A DNA stretch of 64,000 bases from Astragalus membranaceus (lineage: Eukaryota > Streptophyta > Magnoliopsida > Fabales > Fabaceae), in assembly GCA_039519185.1 (NCBI GenBank), contig CM076849.1, positions 1,798,001 through 1,862,000 on the forward strand. The letters run 5' to 3'. The position numbers and the translations under genes are program-made. Each line of letters starts with the position of its first letter. The stretch's first letter is position 1. The notes under the pieces were generated by a model, which was given only the letters and a program-made list of their open reading frames with translations, did no database searches and was not told the origin of the DNA. Positions 44,593 through 54,753 of the stretch are shown one piece after another.

Positions 44593-47140
44593 ATGTGTTT
44601 GGATGAGGTAACTTTAGAAGGTAAAGTAATTTATGAGGGTAATTAAAATATTTTGGGCTAAAATATCTTGTTTGGGTAAAAAATAAAAGGAGTTTTAAAA
44701 ATGCTAGAATTTTAAGATGTAATTTGTAGTGTCCAAAATTGAGGGAATTAAAATACCACCTCAATTCCTGTCTCAGTCTCGAATCTCACTCACGCTACTC
44801 ACTCTCGTGCTACTCACCGCCATGTGATGCGCAATCTCCTCTCTCGCAATCGTATCCTCTCGCAGAAGCTTCTCTACCATGTGAATCGCACACTCCTCTT
44901 GCAATCTTCGTCTCCTCTCGCAGAAACTCCGCCTTCTCCACAATCTTCCTCTCGCAATCTTCGCACTCACAGTTAAGCAGGTAATTTTCTCTTCAATTGC
45001 ACACCTGAATTGAATCTATTGTTTTCCTTTTGTGTTGATTGCTTTGAATCTATTTCTACTGTGTTATGGTTTTGATTTTTGAATCAATTTTTGAAATGAT
45101 TGTTTGAATTCTGTTCTTGCTTCCTCATCTCGCAAATCACACTCTCCTCTCTCAGAACCTCTCGCATGCAATCCTATTTCCGGCACTGTTTAGCTAATTA
45201 ACCAGTTTATATTAATTTAGCTAATTAACCAATTTAGCTATTAGTTAGTTTTTGGCACCGTTACTATCATTCTTTGGGTGAGCTTTTGCTTGTTAATAGC
45301 ATAATTTGGGTTGATTTTTGTTTTGGGGTTCATAGAAGAAATACAATGAATGGAAGGAACTGTTGATTTTGAAAGGTGATTTGAGCAAGGTGTTTTGTGA
45401 GAATGACCTAGCTGATTTTGCTATTCTTTTTATGCTTTTGCTATCTGTGATTGTTGTTTGCTATGAATTGCAGGTTTTTTTGTTGAGTTTTAGAATCAAT
45501 TGAGCCAACAAGTTCAATTGTATTGTTTTGTTTAATGCTTTTTTGTTAATTTGATTTCAAGAAATGGACACTAGTTTAGTTGATGCTTCAAGAAAACGTA
45601 AACAAAATGAAGAAGAGTTGGCAAAGCTTGAGGAAACATATGTTTCTTCTAGTTACTAGCACTTGAGGTGCATGTTTATTTCTGGAGATTAGGTAGTGTA
45701 AAGTTAACTTGACTCAAAAGTGTTCATTTCATCAATATAAACTTTTGTAATAATATACTAATAACTGCATCAGATATTGCCTATTAAAGATGAAGCTGTC
45801 AATTCCTTTGGTTCGCTTTTCTTCCCCTATTCTATTCTATCTACCTTAGTAAATATTTGTCTTCTGTGAATCTAATTAATACAATACTTAGGGAAATGGA
45901 GTCATCCAAAGTTGAGAGCAAGGCAAAAGGAAAAAGAAAGATGGAAGAAGATACAAGAAGTTATTTTGCATCGAATTTGGAAATGGAACGTGCATTAGCT
46001 AACATACTTAGAGACCAAAAAGGTTTTGGGCAACTAGAGTGATGGAGCATGGAAATCAGTGACATACAACACTACAGCTCAAGTGTTGTCTACACGTTTC
46101 AATATTCAACTTATGGGGGAGAATGCCAAAAACCGTATTAAACTTTGGCGAGGATGGTACGGAATCGTTAGTGACATTCTTAGTCAAAGTGGATTTGATT
46201 GGGATGGCACCAAGTATATGATCATATTTAATGGTAATTATTACTTAATTGATTTCATTAAATATTATTATTTATTCTATTACTAACATGTTTCATTTGT
46301 TTTGAAGTCGCATGATGAAGCCAAACGATTCCGATTTAAGGTCATTCTGAATTGGGACGACATCGTAGACTTATGTGCCAAAGATAAAGCAATTGGAATT
46401 GGAGTAGAGAGTGCATTGGATGCAGATGATGCCATGAGCAAAGAAGAACATGAAGAGGAAGAAGTTCCCCATGCGAATATTATTGACTTAGAGGAACCAA
46501 GCTCCGCAACAAAATTTAGCCACATATTATAGAAAAACTAGTTTATAGATACATATATAAGATGTAAAGCTTTAGATCAAATGACTCACTTATGGATACA
46601 TTTGATTGATTATCCCAATACATGAGGATAGAATAGATACTCTATGTGATAAAAAATGCGTAGTTAGCATATGTGAATGAGAATGACATTTTACGTTGAT
46701 ACTCCATGCGACGGTAAATGTGGGTTTTTTTTTTAGATTTTATTATGTATGAACTCATAAAGAGTAACCAATCATAGATTTGATTGAAGGGAGAATGAGA
46801 AAACTGCGAGTAAAAAAATGAATTGTAACTGATGGGTTTGGTGGATCTGTCAGACGCCAATAAGTCCATGGTTGGTGCATTTTTGTCGGGCCCGTTGACC
46901 AACTCTGTCAGGCTGTCATTTAATGGGTCTGTTGGGCTCGTTATATGAAGAATTTTAATTAACATAAAAAATGAAGAATTTTAATTACTTTATCCAAACA
47001 AAGAATTTTAAGAATGAAGAATTTCAATATATTTATCCAAACAAGAAATTTGGAAATTGAAGGAATTTCAATTAAAGCATTTCAATTGCCTAGAATTTGA
47101 AATGCCCTAGAATTTTCAATTGCTCCATCCAAACGCACTC
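44593..47140. mobile_element. TIR element carrying a Myb/SANT-like fragment (PIF/Harbinger-like?)
   Basis: The ends ATGTGTTTGGATG and CATCCAAACGCAC pair as inverted repeats and TGAGG flanks both sides (44588-44592, 47141-47145). The LINE reading frame confirms the junction. TGTTTGGATG-type ends and a Myb/SANT-like ORF fit PIF/Harbinger, whose second protein is of that type, but the flanking duplication is longer than the usual 3 bp and no nuclease transposase is seen. Superfamily is therefore open. Confidence 0.75.
45564..46532 (+). pseudogene. Myb/SANT-like domain protein fragment
   Basis: A short start at 45564 (MDTSLVDASRKRK) is closed by a stop at 45657-45659. A second piece (45857-46040) is basic and charged. 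The recognisable domain is at 46045-46230 (GAWKSVTYNTTAQVLSTRFN, KNRIKLWRGWYGIVSDIL, SQSGFDWDGTKYMI), continuing after a likely intron at about 46304 (SHDEAKRFRFKVILNWDDIV). This is the W...NR.K...Y..v..ll..SGF.WD pattern of plant Myb/SANT-like proteins. Frames change between pieces, so it is probably broken, although some joins could be introns. Confidence 0.6.
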
Positions 47141-48672
47141 TGAGGTTCCTACTCTTCCATAAGCCCCCAAAAATTATGCCAAACTCGTCACTCTGTTGCA
47201 CATCCACATTATCAAGTAAAATACCAATTCAACCAAGCTCTTGACAGATGATATCGCTGCATCCACAAATTGCCAAAGATTTGATTCCTACCAAACTAGA
47301 ATGCTGAGGTTAGAGGAGAAGAATGAGTGTCGTGTTGGTTCTGTATGTTCTTCACAGTGAGGGCACAGAACATTGAAATTTATCCGCTTCTTAGTCACCG
47401 GGAAAGCCGGTGAAAACTGCGCATCAATTACAGGGTAACCAAAAAAAAGAGGCAACACGCGACAATTTTTTTACACTTTGGAGGAAGAGTTTGCATTTCA
47501 TATTATGTGCCAATCACCATCGCGTAACAAAGACGATGAGTTAATTAAAATATTCATGCAAGTATTAAGTATAGTATAAGCTGACTTGACAGTGTACAAT
47601 CCGCGTTTGTTATATCTCCATCTAAGAGTGTCCTCAGTTATAGTCCCATTGTTTTTTGTTGTTATCCATGATAGAGCTAGCTTACAGTTATATAATGTCT
47701 GAAACAGATTGCATGAGGGCAAAGGGGTATGCACAACTACATCATGCACCCACGGATCAGACCACAACATGATATTATTCTCATTACCAACCAACCAGTG
47801 AGTCCCTTCTTTGATAAGCACCTTAGAATGCCAGATACTTATAGCTAGGATTACTCTCAAACTATGCACTTAAAAAGTCTCCTCCAGGGTAGTATTTAGC
47901 TTTGAGAAATCTATAGACTAAGGCATCTGGTTTGGTAATGAGTTTCCATCCCTATTTTCCAAGGCTAGCTAAATTAAAGGCATGCAAATTTCTTTGCTTA
48001 AAAAAAAAGGCATGCAAATTTCTAAATCAATGTTCTTTAGAAACCGATAAATTATCCCACGCCTTTCCAATGTATACCCTTCCCTTGGACCCCACCAAAA
48101 AGAATTCATCATCTTTTAATTTTCATCCCCAAGTGATTGTGGAATCATAAAACTCATAATATATGACAAGATAGATTGAAGAAATGATTTAATGAGCACT
48201 TCTTTACTAGCAATGGATAAACTTCTCCAGTCGTGGGATTAATTTTGCTCCACACTCTATCTTTGATAAACTTGAAAGTGGCTTTTTTACTCCTTCCTAC
48301 CAAAGGAGACCCAAATATTTACCGGTTCCCAAACAAGCATCGACGCCTAACAAAGAGGATAAAGTCAATTTTCTTGTATCATATCCATATTTCTACTAAA
48401 AAATATGATTTATTGTAATTTTTTTTTACTCAAATCCTCTCCGTAACAAGCTAAGATATCTTTCATTAACCTTCCCCCTTCCTCATTTTCCCGAAAAAAA
48501 CAAGAAGCACTCGTCGGCAAATAATAAATGAGAAATTATAGGTGCACCTCTACAAATTTTAACTTCATGCAACGTACTTTCACCTTCCACTTTTTCAGTG
48601 AGAGAAGTGAGCCCTTCAACACAAAAAATGAAAGATAAGGTGACGGTGGGTCTGACGGAGCCCTTTACTTGG

Positions 48673-49106
48673 GGGTTTTGCTTTTCCCACACCCCCTCCT
48701 ACTCTTTCACACCCCTTAACAAATTTTATTCCAAAAATAACCTCGCGTGAGACGCTGCGAGGACGTGTTTTATGACTGTTCGAACGACCTTGTTCGAACA
48801 GGTTCGCATGACCTCATGCGAACAGTTTAAGAACGCCAAAAAGGGTGTGAAGTCAAAATTTAACACACTTGAACGATGTCGTTCGAATGTGTTCGAACGA
48901 GGTCATGCGAACAGGTGAAAAACGCCCAAAAGGGTGTGAAGTCAAAATTTAACACACTCGAACGATGTCATTCGAACCTGTTCGAATGCCCGTGTTCGAA
49001 CAGGTGAAAATTCGTGAAAAAAAAGAGGTTTGGTCTGGCCTTTTGGTCTTTTCACACCCTTATGGGGTGTGTTTCGAGTAAGAGGGGGTGTGGGAAAAGC
49101 AATACC
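48673..49106. mobile_element. MULE-type MITE with GTTCGAAC word array
   Basis: The inverted ends (GGGTTTTGCTTTTCCCACAC / GTGTGGGAAAAGCAATACC) and a 9-bp duplication TTTACTTGG / CTTACTTGG (48664-48672, 49107-49115; one mismatch) indicate a Mutator-type origin. The interior has about twelve GTTCGAAC, TTCGAACG or ATGCGAAC words. A block with AAAAGGGTGTGAAGTCAAAA is duplicated (48839-48870, 48917-48949). It splits the LINE RT domain exactly. Confidence 0.82.
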
Positions 49107-49360
49107 CTTACTTGGTGTGATACCCCCCAACAAACTGATTATTCACCATAATGGTATAATTTACTCATTCCACACAAAAGCATGACCCAGCCTATCCACT
49201 TCCCATGAAAGCCCGTACTAATAAAAGCTCCTCCTAAGCAACCCCACGCTACTTTCTAACCAAGCACAACAAGGTTGACACAATTCCAATTCACAATGGT
49301 CCTAAGTAATAGTGACGATAGAATCTTGGGTTAAAACCCATTTTATCAGCGCATATTATT

Positions 49361-49860
49361 TTGTCAAAAAATATGTTTACAATACCAATTGTTTAAATTT
49401 AGTACCATAAATAAGTAGTTGATCGTAAATATCGATTTGAGGGTGTGGGGAAAACAAAGTTTAACAAAAAGAGGAAAAGGGAAGAGAAATGACAATAGAG
49501 GTATTTTAGCCAAATTAAGGACCTATTTGATTACAGTTTTTTAAAACAGTTTTCAGTTTTTTAAAATTTTAAAAGAGAAAAACTTGTTTGGTTGATTGTT
49601 TTTAAAAGTTATTTTGAAAATATTTTTTAATTTTGTAGTTTTTAGAAAAGAAAAACATAAACAACTAGAAGTAGTTTTTGTTTTCAATTATACTTTCCAA
49701 CTGTAAAAATTGAACATGTAGAGCCCCCACTTTTCATTAGGTCTTTTCTTTTCCCACTCCCCAAACTCAATGAAATACTAAAATACCTCCAAAAAAAAGA
49801 AATAACCTTCTTCCTATTTGTTTGTGAAAAAAATTGATTTTTTGGGGAAGTTCTATTAAC
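49361..49860. other. Unassigned AT-rich region
   Basis: T-rich sequence with TTTTAAAACAGTTTTCAG-like inverted words near 49530-49680, possibly another MITE. No gene is seen. Confidence 0.4.
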
Positions 49861-50070
49861 ACACATGGTACTTTAGTATCGGACAATTTCGGCACTAAAG
49901 TATCGACCATGTATTTTTTGAGTTGTCTGATGCACGCTCGGTACTTTAGTACTGGACAGTTCGGTACTTTGGTACCGTACGTGTATCAAACTATTCAAAA
50001 AATACACGTCTGGCACCTTATTACCAAAACCGACTGGTACTAAGGTACCCGATGGTACTAATGTGCTGGA
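49861..50070. repeat. GGTAC/GTACC word array
   Basis: About ten words of the form GGTACTTTAGTA, TTTGGTACCGTAC or GGTACTAAGGTACC occur in alternating orientation. A related smaller set (GGTACGACACTATAGTATC and others) lies at 51357-51475 inside the next MULE. Confidence 0.7.
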
Positions 50071-50421
50071 AAAAAATCAAAACAAGGAAAAAGGGAAAGA
50101 AGAAGGAGAGGAATCGAGGTGGTGGTGGTTGGGTGAGATGAATGCAAAATCATGGTAGTGGTGTGAAGATGGAGAGAGCTTGCAGGGAGAGAGAGGGAGA
50201 AGAGGGAGTATGGGGGCGATGGAGTGAGAGAGTCGTAAGGAACGAGAAGGAGAAGAGGCCGTGAGAGTGGAAGTGGAAGAAGGAGTGGACGAGGGTATTT
50301 TGAGGTTTTTAGAAATAAATGGAGAGTGGGAAAGTAAGTGAAGGAGTGGGAATAGAATTTCTTTTTCTTTTGGTCAAAAGTTCCTTTTTCATTAATGGGA
50401 ATTGGGTCATCTTTGCGCCAA
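50071..50421. other. Purine-rich stretch without a gene
   Basis: GA/GGTGG-rich, with an open minus-strand frame of low complexity. No homology was recognised. Confidence 0.5.
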
Positions 50422-50430
50422 AAAATGTAA

Positions 50431-51587
50431 GACATACACTTCTTACAACTTCGTTGCTCACCACACACCCTCAAATACAACAAATCCCAAAAATACCCCT
50501 CCACTAAAAGCCTTCCTCCCACACTTTCCCGCTCTCACAAAATCACACCCCCCCTCCTAACCAGTGTTATTTTTCCTTTTTCTTCTGTTTTTTCGTTCCG
50601 TTAACCAAACAAGTTTGTTCCTTTGCACTGACTCTCCCAACAATGGAATTTGTAACTGTTATCTAGAGAGTTCATGTAAGTCAATTATTGAGTCTATTTA
50701 TGACTATCCAATTAAATATAGACTGCGTCGGTGCAAATTAGTCAATTATTTATAATGTTTGCTATTTAATTGCAGAATCGTATCAGTGTTCCAAAACCTT
50801 TTTATCAGCAATTTGTCAACACATTGCCTCAAAATGTTATACTAGAAAATGAGAGTGGCCATGTCTTCCCTACCGTTGTTAAGAGACGCACCCATAATAT
50901 GATATTTTTGGAAACTGATACACATGATATTTGCAATATATATGGGGATGTGGACAGTGTTGAAGTGTCTATCACATATATTCTTGACGCCCGTTTCAAA
51001 TTTGTTAGGATAATGCATGATGAAATTGATGATCATACAATTGTAGAGATGGTACTTTCAAGACTCCATAAATTCAACACATTCAATACATCAATCATTA
51101 GGAAAAGGGTGTCTCGTCCCGAGAGTCTATGTTGAGAGTTTAATATCACCTTGTTATTAGCTTTAGGATGATGGTTTATTTATATTGTTTTTCGTTTATT
51201 TGTATGGATACTGGATTATTTACATAGATGTTGGTTTATTTACATGAATGTTGGTTTAATTAATATATTCGTTGAGGCACATTGAAACACACAACAGACG
51301 CTACGACACGTTGAAATAGTCAAATACCTGTTAAAAATTATGCAGAATTTTTAATAGGTACGACACTATAGTATCGTACCGATTCAGTTCCCTAGTGCTG
51401 AACCTATTACAAATTCAATAAAGGAGGTGTATGACAAGACATAACACATGACACTATGAAACCGGACGAGTACGATACCATAAAAGGGATTCGCTGGGAA
51501 ATTTTCCTTTCATTAATGGTAGTTTTGTCTTTTCATAAGTTTTGGGGGGTGTGAGGCGAGTAGAGGGGGTTATAAGAAGTATAGCCC
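50431..51587 (+). mobile_element. MULE carrying a B3-like ORF
   Basis: A perfect 9-bp duplication AAAATGTAA (50422-50430, 51588-51596) flanks inverted ends GACATACACTTCTTACAAC and GTTATAAGAAGTATAGCCC (imperfect, about 45 bp). The only coding content is a 121-codon B3-like ORF. It has no transposase. Confidence 0.85.
50770..51135 (+). CDS. B3-domain-like protein inside a MULE, possibly captured
   Basis: 121 codons from the first ATG, but the reading frame starts after a plausible acceptor (AATTGCAG at 50769-50776), so an upstream exon in 50564-50755 is possible. RISVPKPFYQQFVNTLP, VILENESGHVFPTVVKRR and FVRIMHDEIDDH follow the B3 layout: I-P-x-F, then a v-L-x-x-x-G-x-x-w block, then a closing F-x-V strand. 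The basic DNA-contact loops are weak. B3 domains bind DNA in plant transcription factors such as the REM family. The frame is open and uninterrupted, so recent capture or retained function is possible. Identification is by pattern only. Confidence 0.5.
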   Translation: MQNRISVPKPFYQQFVNTLPQNVILENESGHVFPTVVKRRTHNMIFLETDTHDICNIYGDVDSVEVSITYILDARFKFVRIMHDEIDDHTIVEMVLSRLHKFNTFNTSIIRKRVSRPESLC

Positions 51588-51596
51588 AAAATGTAA

Positions 51597-52150
51597 TAGG
51601 CCTAGCCCAAACAAGCCGAGTAAGCACATATTTTTCTTGGTTTTTTTTAAACCCCCACCCCATACCCATTTACCCCCACAAATTTGAGAAACCCGAAAAT
51701 ACCCCTCTCATTTATTAGACAATCTTGAAATTTGACCAGATTCTCTAGTGGGACCCATTATATCGTAAAACGGATTTACTTGCAGTAGAGGTAATCCGTT
51801 AATCATTAAAACTGTATTAAATACGACGTCAAACGGAAGTAAACGGAGAAAGATACATCTGTTAGTTGACTTTTTTCTCAAAACGGAAGTATCTCAAAAC
51901 GCTTACTTCCGTTTGGCATTTAATTTAGGTGTGAACGAATTTACGTTTAAAAATTTAATTCCGTTTTTAAAAAACTTTGTTGTACGGATTTATATATTGC
52001 AAACTTACTTCCGTTTTTAAATATGCTCCAAAACGGATTTAGCTGTTACCACATAAATCCATAGCAGATACATCTGTTTTGTAATTATATAGTTATGTCT
52101 TATTTTTTCACGTAAAACTGAAACAGATATAGATACGGAGTCACAGTTGG
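51597..52150. repeat. ACTTCCGTTT / AAACGGAAGT word region
   Basis: From 51770 to 52080 about twelve copies of AAACGGA(AGT) and its complement alternate in orientation. A C-rich CCCCCACCCCATACCC stretch precedes them, resembling MULE end regions in this window. No boundaries or gene could be fixed. Confidence 0.6.
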
Positions 52151-52159
52151 TTCCCGTCC

Positions 52160-52350
52160 TCATGGGCGCCTTGTTTCGTTGATCTGGCTGCCGCCTCTTG
52201 GAGCAGGATCTGGCGCCCTCATGGGCGCCATGGGCGCCTTGTTGCGTTTGGAGCAGGATCTGGCGCCCTCATGGGCGCCTTGTTGCGTCTGGAGCAGGAT
52301 CTGGCGCCCTCATGGGCGCCATGTGCCAAGACTCCTGATGTTGGCGCCCC
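52160..52350. repeat. GGCGCC-rich tandem repeat, first block
   Basis: Units of about 50 bp read GGCGCCCTCATGGGCGCCTTG then TTGGAGCAGGATCT. The GGCGCC/GGGCGCC palindrome recurs at every unit edge. Confidence 0.8.
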
Positions 52351-52364
52351 CCTGTGAAACATCT

Positions 52365-52795
52365 TTTGGCGCCCTCTAGGGCACCTTGGTGCCTTCTTGG
52401 ATGTGCTTGGTGCCATACTGCAGAACATGTTTTGGCGCCCTCTAGGGCGCCTTGGTCCCTTCCTGGATATGCTTGGTGCCATCCTGCGAAACATGTTTTG
52501 GGGCCCTCTAGGGCGCCTTGGTGTTGGCCTGGATGCGCTTGGTGCCATCCTACAGAACATGTTTTGGCGCCCTCTAGGGCGCCTTGGTGCCTTCCTGGAT
52601 GTGCTTGGTGCCATCCCGCGAAACATGTTTTGGCGTCCTCTAGGGCGCCTTGGTGCCTTCCTGGATGTGCTTGGTGCCATCCTGCGAAACATGTTTTGGG
52701 GCCCTCTAGAGCGCCTTAGTGTTGGCTTGGATGCGCTTGGTGCCATCCTGCAGAACATGTTTTGGCGCCCTCTAGGGCGCCTTGGTGCCTATACG
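52365..52795. repeat. 66-bp tandem repeat with GGCGCC
   Basis: Seven copies, spaced 66 bp by the CTCTAGGGCGCC word (about 52375, 52441, 52507, 52573, 52639, 52705 and 52771). Because 66 is a multiple of three, several frames stay open on both strands. The minus frame repeats a 22-residue unit (NMFRRMAPSTSRKAPRRPRG plus two). This is read as a satellite, not a protein. Confidence 0.9.
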
Positions 52796-53216
52796 TCGGG
52801 TGTCTCCTCATGGAGCAGATTTTGTGAGACAAGGTTTGGTGCCCCCATGGGTGCCTATACGTCGGGTGTCTCCTCGTGGAGCAGATTTTGCGAGACAAGG
52901 TTTTGGTGCCCTCATGGGTGCCTTGGGCGCCTATACGCCGGGTGTCTCTTCGTGGAGAAGATTTTGCGAGACAAGGTTTGGTGCCCTCACGGGTGCCTTG
53001 TGCGCCTTGTTATACAGTGCTGTCTGCCCCCTTGCGAAGGACTTGCTTTCAGTCTGCCCCCTGCCAGGCGCCCCTCTGCTGGGTGCTGCTTGCTCCTGCC
53101 AGGCGCCCTCATGGGAGCTGGTTGCTTCTGCCAGGCGCCCTCATGGGCGCTGGTTGCTACCTTGCAGGCGCCCTCATGGGCGCCCTCCTTGCCAGGCGCC
53201 CTCTTGGGTGCTGACT
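52796..53216. repeat. GGCGCC and CGGGTGTCTC repeat blocks
   Basis: Three copies of CGTCGGGTGTCTCCTCGTGG-like units (52795-52975) are followed by GCCAGGCGCCCTCATGGGCGC units to 53216. Confidence 0.8.
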
Positions 53217-53310
53217 TGTGTAGACGTATGCTTGTCACTTTGCTTTATTTTTTGCTGCTCATTTTGTCTCTTAGCCTTCTTTTCTTGCTTTTTTGTGTTT
53301 GAGCACATCT

Positions 53311-53460
53311 TGTTTTGTTGGCGTCCCCCACCTCAGGGGAGGGGGTGTTCGGGCATGTCTTGTTTTGTTGACATCCCCCACCTCGGGGGAGGGGGTGTTC
53401 GGGCATGTCTTGTTTTGTTGACGTCCCCAACCTTAGGGGAGGGGGTTGTCTGCAAGTTTT
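53311..53460. repeat. 50-bp tandem repeat
   Basis: Three copies of a 50-bp unit, TGTTTTGTTGACATCCCCCA followed by CCTCGGGGGAGGGGGTGTTC and GGGCATGTCT, at 53311, 53361 and 53411. Confidence 0.9.
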
Positions 53461-54099
53461 CATGTCTGTCTTGTAACCGCTTGTTCTGCCCCCTGTCCTG
53501 CAGGTTGAGAGATGGTGAGTGATACCGTGCCTTTGGAGGAGGCCGGCTTCCCTGGCTTCGTCGTTACCTCTTCTGATGATGGTCTGCTTTTTTAGCATGA
53601 GGTGGTGGAGATTCTTCTATGCTGCCTACGACAAAGTGATTGGCCACGTTCGTTGTTTATATCCGGAAGCCGTTCTAGAGTCGAGCCTCCTTTGATTTGA
53701 TCATGAGGTCTTTGTCAGGCTTGGTTCTCATTCCTATGACTAGCATGCGCGAGGTGGGCTCGGGCGCCAGTCCTTGCTTTGTGCATCTGAATGTATGATC
53801 TCATATCGCCTCGTGGCAATGAGATGTGTTTTGAAGTTGGCGCATTCGTGGGCGCCTTGTGCCATGCCTCCTGATGTTGGCGTCTTACGTGCTCATGTAC
53901 TCACATGCTCCTGCATCTTTTAATTTTCTTACGTGCTCATGCACTCTTTTATTTTCTTTCATGCTCATGCAGTCACATGCTCCTGCATCTTTTAATTTTG
54001 CGAGACAGGGTTTGGGGCCCTCACGGGTGCCTTATGTGCCTTGTTGCACAATGTTGTCTGCCCCCTTGTGAAGGATTTGCTTCCAAACCACCTTCTGTC
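53461..54099. other. Unassigned, with short repeats
   Basis: No gene is recognised. 53880-54000 has repeats of ATGCTCCTGCATCTTTTAATT and TGCTCATGCACTCTTTTA, relatives of the 28-bp array at 54345. Confidence 0.5.
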
Positions 54100-54753
54100 A
54101 GGCGCCCTCCTGCCAGGCGCCATCATGGGCACTGCCTGCTTTTTCATTGGCGCCCTGCCAGGCGCCCTCGTGGGCGCTGGCTGCTCTTCACTTGGCGCCC
54201 TGCCAGGCGCCCTCATGGGTGCTGGCTGCTTTTCACTTGGCGCCCTGCCAAGCTCCCTCTTGGGCGCTGGCTGCTTCTCCTTGGCGCCCTACCAGGCGCC
54301 CTCATGGGCGCTGGCTACTTTTCACTTGGCGCCCTGCCAGGCTCCCTTTACGTGCTCGTGCACTATGTTATTTTCTCACGTGCTCGTGCACTATGCTATT
54401 TTCTCACGAGCTTGTGCACTGTTTTATGCTCACGTGCTCGTGCACTATGTTATTTTCTCACGTGCTTGTGCACTATGTTATTTTCTCACGTGCTCGTGCA
54501 CTATCCTCATGGGCACTGCCTGCTTTTTCATTGGTGCCCTGCCAGGCGACCTCATGGGCGTTGGCTTCTCACTTGGTGCCCTGCCAGGCGCCCTCATGGG
54601 CGCTGGCTGCTCTCCACCTGGCGCCCTCATGGGCACTGGCTGCTTTTCACTTGGCGCTTGGCGCCCTGCCAGGCCCCCTCATGGCGCTGGCTGCTCAGTT
54701 GGTGCCCTGCCAGGCGCCCTCATGGGCGCTGGCTGCTCTCCACCTGGCGCCCT
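54100..54753. repeat. GGCGCC array with an embedded 28-bp repeat
   Basis: GGCGCCCTGCCAGGCGCCCT plus CATGGGCGCTGGCTGCT units (about 60 bp) fill 54100-54345 and 54510-54753. Between them are about six 28-bp copies of ACGTGCTCGTGCACTATGTT followed by ATTTTCTC. The array continues past the solo LTR at 55970. Confidence 0.9.

Larger units (their letters stand above)
43425..49360 (-). pseudogene. LINE (L1-type non-LTR retrotransposon), decayed and split in four
   Basis: Pieces on the minus strand read in order: about 49360-49107, 48672-47146, 44592-44255 and 43503-43425. They give an RT palm region (VNNQFVGG then GITPSKGLRQ; ISHLLFADECFLFF where FADD is expected), the post-RT block (LSIASKEVLIKSFLQSI), a zf-RVT region (WLVGNENNIMLWSDPWV; CPHCEEHTEPTRHSFF) and a C-terminal RNase H-like domain (LWKSRNLKVW ... 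STPLGLLRAIKQVHELSLDN ... QVIETAQVFVRAALCMANP). The reading frame resumes across each of three younger insertions, which proves the nesting. Many stops and frameshifts, plus Asp-to-Glu in FADD, make it inactive. The 5' end was not found. Confidence 0.85.

Noticed and set aside
52397..53302. 301-residue plus-strand frame and overlapping frames on the minus strand
   Set aside because: The 66-bp satellite unit is divisible by three, so open frames are expected. Repeats, not a gene.
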